Assembly: GCA_016215705.1 (NCBI GenBank)
Contig: JACRIR010000132.1
Span: forward strand, 1-17,579
DNA length: 17,579 nucleotides
DNA from: Candidatus Poribacteria bacterium
Lineage (GTDB): Bacteria; Abyssobacteria; SURF-5
Reading direction: 5' to 3'
Part shown: piece after piece, positions 13,281 through 17,579 of the stretch
Numbering within the stretch: the first letter of the stretch is position 1
How the letters are laid out: the number at the start of each line of letters is the position of its first letter
Program-made: the position numbers and the translations under genes
Notes under the pieces: model-generated
What the model was told of the DNA's origin: nothing
The model's database searches: none
Seen by the model: only the letters and a program-made list of their open reading frames with translations

Positions 13281-14690
13281 ATGAAGAATGCCTTCACATA
13301 TAAGAATCTCGAAGATATCGCCGGCGATTGCAAGAAACGCGGCCTTCCGATCAGATTTGAGAAGCATTTGGATATCCTTTACGAGCCCGTCGAAGTAGGC
13401 GGTCGCAAAGCAGGCAATCGCCTCGCGATACATCCAATGGAGGGAAGCGACGCGTCAGCCGACGGCAAACCGGGTGAGTTGACCTTCCGCAGATGGAAAC
13501 GGTTTGGTTCGGGTGGCGCGAAAATCATCTGGGGCGAGGCCGCGGCCGTCGCGCCCGAGGGCCGCTCGAATCCGCATCAGCTCATGATGCGCAAGGAGAA
13601 CTCCGCCGAGTTGGCGGAACTAGTGAAACAAACGCGGCACGCGCACCGCGAAAAGTTCGGAATCGCCGCCGACCTTCTAATAGGAATCCAACTCACGCAC
13701 GCCGGGCGTCAATGCTCTGAGAAACCTTTCATCGCATTTCATTCGCCTGTGCACGATTCATTCGGTGTTCCCGGTCTTAAGGGCAAGCCGATTCCAGCCG
13801 ATTACCCCATCGCTTCCGACGACTATCTCAAGTCTCTCGAAGACGCTTATCTTGAAGCGGCACGCGTCGCAAAGGACGCCGGGTTCGATTTTGTCGATAT
13901 CAAGCAATGCCACAGTTATCTCCCCAATGAGCTTCTTGCTGCCCGCTCCCGGCCGGGAGACTACGGCGGAAGTCTCAAGAATCGCAGGCGGTTTATCTTT
14001 AACGTTGTGCGAAGAATTCGAGAGACGCTCGGAGATGAAATCCTTGTTGCGTCGCGCCTCAATGTGTACGACGGGGTTCCTCATAAAAAGGACTCCAAGA
14101 CCGGAGAAGGAGCGCCGGTGGCCTATGAGATTCCTTACGTTTGGGGCTGGGGCGCCGACCAGCGCAACCCTCAAAAGGAGGATTTGAGCGAACCAAAGAA
14201 ATTGGTCGAGGCGCTCAGTTCATTGGGCGTCGCGATGTTCAGCATAAGTGTCGGGAGCCCATACTGGAGTCCCCATCTGGTGCGCCCGTTCAACAAGCCC
14301 GTCACGGGAGAGTACCTTTCGCCCGAGCATCCTTTGGTCGGAGTGTATCGCCACTTCCGTTTGACGGACGAAATGCAGAGGGCATTTCCTATCGTGCCCA
14401 TGCTTGGCGCCGGCTATAGCTGGTTGAGGCAGTTCCTCCTGAACGCGGCGGCGGCCAATATTGCGGAGGGTGGGGTCGCAATTGCAGGGGTCGGCCGGAC
14501 TGCTTTCGCATACCCCGATTTCGCCGCTGATGGCCGCGAGCGCGGGACACTGAACTCAAGAAAAGTCTGTCTCGCCGACAGCATGTGCTCAAACATGCTG
14601 CGGGCATGGACGGATGCCGGCGAGAAGGTTCCCGCCGGCTGTCCGGTCCGCGATTCCAAGTACAAACCGTTCTGCAAAGAGTTGAAGTAA
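13281..14690 (+). CDS. NADH:flavin oxidoreductase of the old yellow enzyme family
   Basis: A 469-residue FMN-type TIM-barrel oxidoreductase. Family blocks are QLTHAGRQ (about 136-143, substrate- and flavin-side histidine), DFVDIKQCHSYLPNELL, and the strongly conserved DYGGSLKNRRRF. The usual HGYL motif reads HSYL. The phosphate-binding region is present (AEGGVAIAGVGR). It has no NAD(P)H-binding C-terminal domain as in 2,4-dienoyl-CoA reductase; the chain ends soon after the barrel with four cysteines (CLADSMC, then AGCPVRD and PFC). Relatives that I recall have CxxCxxC here, so the Fe-S site may be lost. Likely reduces an activated C=C bond; substrate unknown. GGAG lies about 8 bases before the ATG. 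Probably co-transcribed with the upstream aldolase-family gene. Confidence 0.85.
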   Translation: MKNAFTYKNLEDIAGDCKKRGLPIRFEKHLDILYEPVEVGGRKAGNRLAIHPMEGSDASADGKPGELTFRRWKRFGSGGAKIIWGEAAAVAPEGRSNPHQLMMRKENSAELAELVKQTRHAHREKFGIAADLLIGIQLTHAGRQCSEKPFIAFHSPVHDSFGVPGLKGKPIPADYPIASDDYLKSLEDAYLEAARVAKDAGFDFVDIKQCHSYLPNELLAARSRPGDYGGSLKNRRRFIFNVVRRIRETLGDEILVASRLNVYDGVPHKKDSKTGEGAPVAYEIPYVWGWGADQRNPQKEDLSEPKKLVEALSSLGVAMFSISVGSPYWSPHLVRPFNKPVTGEYLSPEHPLVGVYRHFRLTDEMQRAFPIVPMLGAGYSWLRQFLLNAAAANIAEGGVAIAGVGRTAFAYPDFAADGRERGTLNSRKVCLADSMCSNMLRAWTDAGEKVPAGCPVRDSKYKPFCKELK

Positions 14691-14763
14691 TACCGGACTT
14701 CGTGCTGTCCTCTTCCTGAAGGGACTCGAGCGATGATCGTTGGTTCTTCACGGAAGGGGGAAG

Positions 14764-14794
14764 CCGCAGGAGAGAACGCATGTTTCTCCTGCGG
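14764..14794 (+). other. Strong RNA hairpin after the flavoprotein gene
   Basis: Perfect 10-base arms CCGCAGGAGA (14764-14773) and TCTCCTGCGG (14785-14794) with an 11-base loop. No T-run follows. It may be a processing or pausing hairpin ahead of the terminator candidate at 14808. Confidence 0.45.
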
Positions 14795-14807
14795 TCTGGG
14801 CAGGGAA

Positions 14808-14841
14808 GGGAGACACGATGCAGCATTGTGTCCCCGATTTT
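14808..14841 (+). terminator. Candidate intrinsic terminator of the flavoprotein operon
   Basis: The hairpin GGG-A-GACACGAT, loop GCAGC, ATTGTGTC-CCC (one G-U pair and one bulge) is followed by GATTTTC. Its position after the plus-strand gene and before the convergent secreted-protein gene fits a terminator. The T-run is short (TTTT). Confidence 0.45.
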
Positions 14842-14876
14842 CTCATATTCGCAGATTTGCCTGGTTCGTAACTCCG

Positions 14877-14890
14877 CGCGCCTTGGCGCG
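14877..14890. terminator. Possible hairpin between convergent genes
   Basis: Perfect palindrome CGCGCCTTGGCGCG followed on the plus strand by ATCCCCTTTTGC. It could end transcription from the left. For the minus-strand gene no T-run is seen on the correct side. Confidence 0.3.
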
Positions 14891-14935
14891 ATCCCCTTTT
14901 GCTTTGTTCCTTTCGTCTTTAGCCTGCTCTGTTCG

Positions 14936-15769
14936 CTATGGCAGAGTGTAACTCGCGAGGTCGTAGGACTTTGCGCCGCTCATGAAGATCGTTCCGCCCA
15001 TTCCGTATGCTTCCGTCTTCACTCGTTTCACTATGCCAACGCCCTGCGAATACCACGTTTCCTCAGTCCTCACTGCGTAGCTGCCGTCCGACGCCGTGTA
15101 GGAAAAAGTGTAAGTGGCGCGGATGCAATCGAGGAACGTTCCGGCCGGCACTGTGACATCCTCCAGCCCTTTGGCTGTAAACTGCGACCACCCATCAACC
15201 GATGCCACCTGGATTCCCGGGGGAATGAAGACGCCCGCATCATTGAACGAATCGAGCGACTGCGTGCCCAGATAAAGCTGTGGAGGCGCTATCTTCATAG
15301 GGGGGCAAAACTCGGTGTAGGAAGTGTCCGGTTGGACATATCTTGTCATCCATATGCCGGTCGCATCGTTGATCCAATAAGTTGAGCTCCCGTCCGACCC
15401 ATTTAGCCGGATGCATGTCTGCCCGCATACTTCCTGGGCGCCGACCACCGTCAGAACAAGTTGACCGCCACCGGACATCTGGTACGTCCAGGAGCGTCCC
15501 TCGTCAAGTGGGTAGTATTCTTGGGTTGTGAACGTGGGGTCTTCCAGATCGTGATCGATCAGGTACCACGTGTTCCTTGACGGATTCCACTGGAAGACAC
15601 CGTAGTAATAGGCCGATTGCGAGGGCACGAGGATATTGTGGAAAATCATTTGGTCGGGAGCTATGACTTCCGCCCCGCCGCTCGTTGCGTCGATCTGCAC
15701 AGCCGACGCCAATGCAGGCATGAATAGTAGACAAAGACACAGACAGATGGTTGCCGTTATCGTTTTCAT
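14936..15769 (-). CDS. Secreted beta-rich protein of unknown function
   Basis: A 277-residue protein with a clear Sec signal peptide: MKTITA, hydrophobic core ICLCLCLLFMPALA, and a signal peptidase I site around ASA-VQ (residue 23/24). There is no lipobox at the cleavage site. The mature part is rich in Y, T, S, W and G, consistent with beta structure. Recognisable phrases are YYPLDEGRSWTYQ and the ending GTFLDCIRATYTF...TEETWYSQGVGIVKR, which I have seen in uncharacterised exported proteins with a YPL-x-G-x-x-W-Y start, but I cannot name a function. Four cysteines of the mature chain could form two disulfides (VCGQTC pair). A strong AAGGAGG ribosome site lies about 6-7 bases before the ATG. 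Neighbours give no hint of its job. Confidence 0.8.
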   Translation of the reverse strand: MKTITATICLCLCLLFMPALASAVQIDATSGGAEVIAPDQMIFHNILVPSQSAYYYGVFQWNPSRNTWYLIDHDLEDPTFTTQEYYPLDEGRSWTYQMSGGGQLVLTVVGAQEVCGQTCIRLNGSDGSSTYWINDATGIWMTRYVQPDTSYTEFCPPMKIAPPQLYLGTQSLDSFNDAGVFIPPGIQVASVDGWSQFTAKGLEDVTVPAGTFLDCIRATYTFSYTASDGSYAVRTEETWYSQGVGIVKRVKTEAYGMGGTIFMSGAKSYDLASYTLP

Positions 15770-16069
15770 GGAACCCCTCCTTGCAGGTATGATGGTTGAT
15801 GAAAAATGAACGGGGATTCAAACTTTGATGATCCATTTCGTCGTTCAGCAGCCGTTCCATCACCTCCCTTCCACCTTCACTTCTCACCCTTCACACTTCT
15901 TCGCCGGTTCCCTTTGCCCTTTTGGCCCCGTCCCTGTTTACTCCCTAATAATATCGTCGCCGAAAACAAGAATCGTATGAAATCCGGCATCCTGCGAAAA
16001 AATGTTTTGGCGATGCCCCCGCTGGATCATATTTTCGTGCAAGTTGCGCTGCTCGGCAGTGCTCTGATT
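15770..16069. other. Intergenic stretch with reversed heptad-like repeats
   Basis: On the minus strand 15865-15897 has GTGAAGG, GTGAGAA, GTGAAGG and TGGAAGG units, and 15903-15932 has AAAGGG words. The part from 15940 to 16069 has no coding frame that I believe. Confidence 0.35.
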
Positions 16070-16192
16070 TCAGAATCTGAAACTGCCAAGCATGCGCATA
16101 TGAATCTTCAGGTGCTTTTTGAAATGCGGGTCGTTCGGGCGTTCGCCCTCGAAGCTGACAAGGAGGATGTTGCCTTGGGTGTCGGACAGCAT
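16070..16192 (-). CDS. Small ORF or gene remnant, 40 residues
   Basis: ATG at 16190-16192 lies 4 bases after the TGA of the URO-D-family gene, on the same strand. The frame runs 40 codons to TGA at 16070-16072 and encodes MLSDTQGNILLVSFEG followed by ERPNDPHFKKHLKIHMRMLG and SFRF. Codon third positions are mostly G or C, as in the neighbouring genes, and the composition looks protein-like. It may be a translationally coupled small protein, or the frameshifted or truncated end of a longer protein. I do not recognise a family. No good ribosome site is visible other than coupling. Confidence 0.45.
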   Translation of the reverse strand: MLSDTQGNILLVSFEGERPNDPHFKKHLKIHMRMLGSFRF

Positions 16193-16196
16193 TCCG

Positions 16197-17213
16197 TCAC
16201 GACTGCTGTGAGAACTCCTCAATCACGGCGACTGCATTCTCAGTGGGTACTTCCTTCATCAGCGGTTTCGCAGGGGCGAGTATATAGCCGCCTCCCTTGC
16301 CCATTTCGGAGATCAAGCGGCGTATCTCTTTCCGAATACGCTCCGGCGTGCCAAACGGAAGAACCTGCTGTGTTCCAAGACCGCCCCATAGTCTGAGGTT
16401 CTTGCCGTATCTTCTCTTGATTTCATATATGTCCATCGCCTCGGGCTGGAGCGATTCCAAGACATCGAGGCCGATCTCTATCGTGTCGGGAATCACTTCA
16501 AAAGCATTTCCACAGCAGTGCATCATGACCATTTTGCCGGCCCGATGGGCGCGATCGAACAACTTCTTGAAGCGCGGTTTCAGAAACCGTCGCCACCTTT
16601 CCGGACCCATAATTATGCCGCGCTGATCGCCCCAGTCGTCCCCGAGGAAGACCGCGTCCACGGGAAGCTCGCAAACCTTATCGACCATCGCCAATTGCAA
16701 CTCCAGGATGTGATCGAGTAGTTCCTCATAGAAAGAAGGATTCTGGATGCAATCAATGAGGGCGTTCTCAAAACCTCGAAGCTTCCAGGATGTCTCGAAT
16801 AAACTTGAGCCAACATATCCGAGAACGAACTTGTCTTGATTATCCTCGCAGATCGCTCTCGCGCTGGCGTCATGGAACATATCCAATGTCTTTCGCGTGA
16901 CTCGGTCGAAGTCATAGTCCTTCAGACTTGGCTCCTTCAAGGGTGATTCAGCAAGGTGAAGCGGGAGACCGCGCGTATCCCATATGCAGTCGTATTCGTC
17001 TCTGAAACAGTTCTCATCTACGAACTCCATTTCCGATGGAAAGGCCACAGAGACAAAATGCTTCTGAAGCATCTTCTCCCAGGCGGTTCCACCGTAATGT
17101 TCGTTCAGACGCTCTTCAACTTCGGGCTCGATTGGGACATCGTAGGGAACGATGTCGGTCTCCCTGAAATTGAACGCCGCCAGCACTCGCTCTTTCGGCG
17201 TAAGTGTTCCCAT
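16197..17213 (-). CDS. Uroporphyrinogen decarboxylase (URO-D)/MtaA-superfamily protein
   Basis: A 338-residue TIM-barrel protein. Family features are the N-terminal TPKERVLAAFNFRETDIVPYD, the central GDDWGDQRG with GPERWRRFLKPRFKKLF, and MMHCCGNAFEVIPD, where the H-x-C-G pattern resembles the zinc site of methylcobamide:CoM methyltransferases (HSCG in MtaA). GGLGTQQVLPFGTPERIRKEI and GGGYILAPA complete the barrel. It lacks the arginine-rich N terminus of true HemE, so haem synthesis is unlikely. Members of this group often serve in corrinoid-dependent methyl transfer, but no corrinoid protein is encoded nearby, so the substrate is open. A strong AAGGAG site lies 9 bases before the ATG. It is followed at once by the 40-codon ORF. 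Confidence 0.85.
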   Translation of the reverse strand: MGTLTPKERVLAAFNFRETDIVPYDVPIEPEVEERLNEHYGGTAWEKMLQKHFVSVAFPSEMEFVDENCFRDEYDCIWDTRGLPLHLAESPLKEPSLKDYDFDRVTRKTLDMFHDASARAICEDNQDKFVLGYVGSSLFETSWKLRGFENALIDCIQNPSFYEELLDHILELQLAMVDKVCELPVDAVFLGDDWGDQRGIIMGPERWRRFLKPRFKKLFDRAHRAGKMVMMHCCGNAFEVIPDTIEIGLDVLESLQPEAMDIYEIKRRYGKNLRLWGGLGTQQVLPFGTPERIRKEIRRLISEMGKGGGYILAPAKPLMKEVPTENAVAVIEEFSQQS

Positions 17214-17265
17214 GCAAAAATCTCCTTTCGAGCGGTTCTCGACTACTCCCGATAAACATTCGCTT

Positions 17266-17300
17266 ATTCGGGGACACCTTGCTGCAAGGTGTCCCCGAAT
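17266..17300. repeat. Perfect 35-base palindrome in the URO-D leader
   Basis: Two perfect 17-base arms (left arm ATTCGGGGACACCTTGC) surround a single T. It lies 53 bases upstream of the URO-D ATG, outside the ribosome site. The transcript would fold into a very stable hairpin. Confidence 0.65.
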
Positions 17301-17355
17301 TAAGGAGGCGTTTCATCCATAGTTAACCACGCTGCGTCGTGGGTCGACCGTTCAC

Positions 17356-17369
17356 TTGACCCCGGTCAA
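17356..17369. promoter_or_regulatory. Candidate operator dyad TTGACC-N2-GGTCAA
   Basis: A 6-base dyad with a 2-base centre, about 145 bases upstream of the URO-D gene. It could be a regulator site, but no regulator gene is adjacent and a 14-base dyad may be chance. Confidence 0.25.
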
Positions 17370-17469
17370 TCTGAAAACATAGGCATGCCGGCACGGCACT
17401 TCGTCGATAGAGAGCCGCGGGACATCGATGTGAAGATTGGCAAGGCCGCAACCAAGAATAGCGGACAAA

Positions 17470-17502
17470 TTCCCCTCTCCCCTTTGCGAAGGGGGGAAAG
17501 AG
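17470..17502. repeat. Palindromic repeat R2, copy 3
   Basis: CTCCCCTTTGCGAAGGGGGG core, an imperfect version of the CCCCCTTTGCAAAGGGGG element at 10490-10521, flanked by TTCCCC and GAAAGAG. Confidence 0.5.
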
Positions 17503-17528
17503 AGACTGTCCCGTAATTGTGAGTCTGA

Positions 17529-17552
17529 GGGCGAAGCATGCTGCGCCCCTAC
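17529..17552. repeat. Palindromic repeat R3, GGGCG type, copy 2
   Basis: GGGCGAAGCATGCTGCGCCC followed by CTAC. It resembles the element at 875-898 in arms and in the CCCCTAC ending, with a different central part. Confidence 0.45.
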
Positions 17553-17579
17553 AAGAAATGCTGATCTTGCGGGGTATTG

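Larger units (their letters stand above)
17214..17579. other. Non-coding right end with palindromes
   Basis: No gene is seen in these 366 bases. It holds the 35-base palindrome at 17266-17300, a TTGACC-CC-GGTCAA dyad at 17356-17369 that could be an operator, an R2 copy at 17470-17502, and an R3-like palindrome at 17529-17548. Confidence 0.45.

Noticed and set aside
15504-15887. Minus-strand open frame with GGAGGTGATG near its second ATG
   Set aside because: The good Shine-Dalgarno-like word is too close to that ATG, the peptide has no features, and it overlaps the signal peptide of a clear secreted-protein gene that has its own AAGGAGG site.
16197-17213. Annotation as haem-pathway HemE
   Set aside because: The HemE N-terminal substrate-binding pattern is absent, and the HCCG site points to the methyltransferase-like branch of the superfamily.

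Overview
The window looks like chromosomal DNA from an uncultivated, anaerobic, Gram-negative-type bacterium that uses sigma-54. The evidence is an Hmc/Dsr/Tmc-type membrane redox complex with a multihaem c-type cytochrome domain, a sigma-54 activator beside a textbook -24/-12 promoter, cysteine-bearing PAS sensors, and gaps packed with short palindromic and heptad repeats. Desulfobacterota or a neighbouring candidate phylum would fit, but the sequence alone does not settle the lineage. I see no rRNA, tRNA, transposase, phage or CRISPR.

Layout. (1) 1-1076: a small stand-alone release-factor-like gene (minus strand) between repeat-rich gaps. (2) 1077-2968: a PAS/AAA+/Fis sigma-54 activator (minus) and a divergent control region with palindromic candidate activator sites, a TATAAT box facing the activator gene and a sigma-54 promoter facing right. 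(3) 2969-7951: a four-gene redox operon, made of an HdrD/DsrK/HmcF-like Fe-S protein, an HmcE/DsrM-like b-haem membrane protein, a four-cluster ferredoxin with a C-terminal membrane anchor (HmcB-like), and an NrfD/HybB-like quinone-type membrane subunit fused to a six-haem c-type cytochrome domain. (4) 8018-11101: receiver, soluble PAS histidine kinase, receiver. (5) 11158-11898: a convergent SAM methyltransferase. (6) 12192-14690: a DHDPS/NAL-superfamily aldolase/lyase and an old-yellow-enzyme-family flavoprotein, probably metabolic. (7) 14936-17213: on the minus strand, a secreted beta-rich protein, a 40-codon small ORF and a URO-D/MtaA-family protein. (8) 17214-17579: non-coding, repeat rich.

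How it may work together (inference). The complex would move electrons between a periplasmic c-type cytochrome pool, the quinone pool and a cytoplasmic Hdr-like Fe-S protein, as proposed for Hmc, Dsr and Tmc complexes of sulfate reducers. Here the periplasmic cytochrome is covalently joined to the NrfD-like subunit instead of being a separate HmcA-like protein. The divergent activator probably switches the operon on through sigma-54. The activator and the kinase both carry PAS domains with a similar cysteine triad, so redox or metal state may be the shared signal. A response regulator also accompanies the classical hmc operon (rrf1), which supports the comparison.

The points most worth following up are the NrfD-hexahaem fusion, the complete sigma-54 control region, the cysteine PAS sensors, and the heptad repeats lying exactly at gene boundaries.
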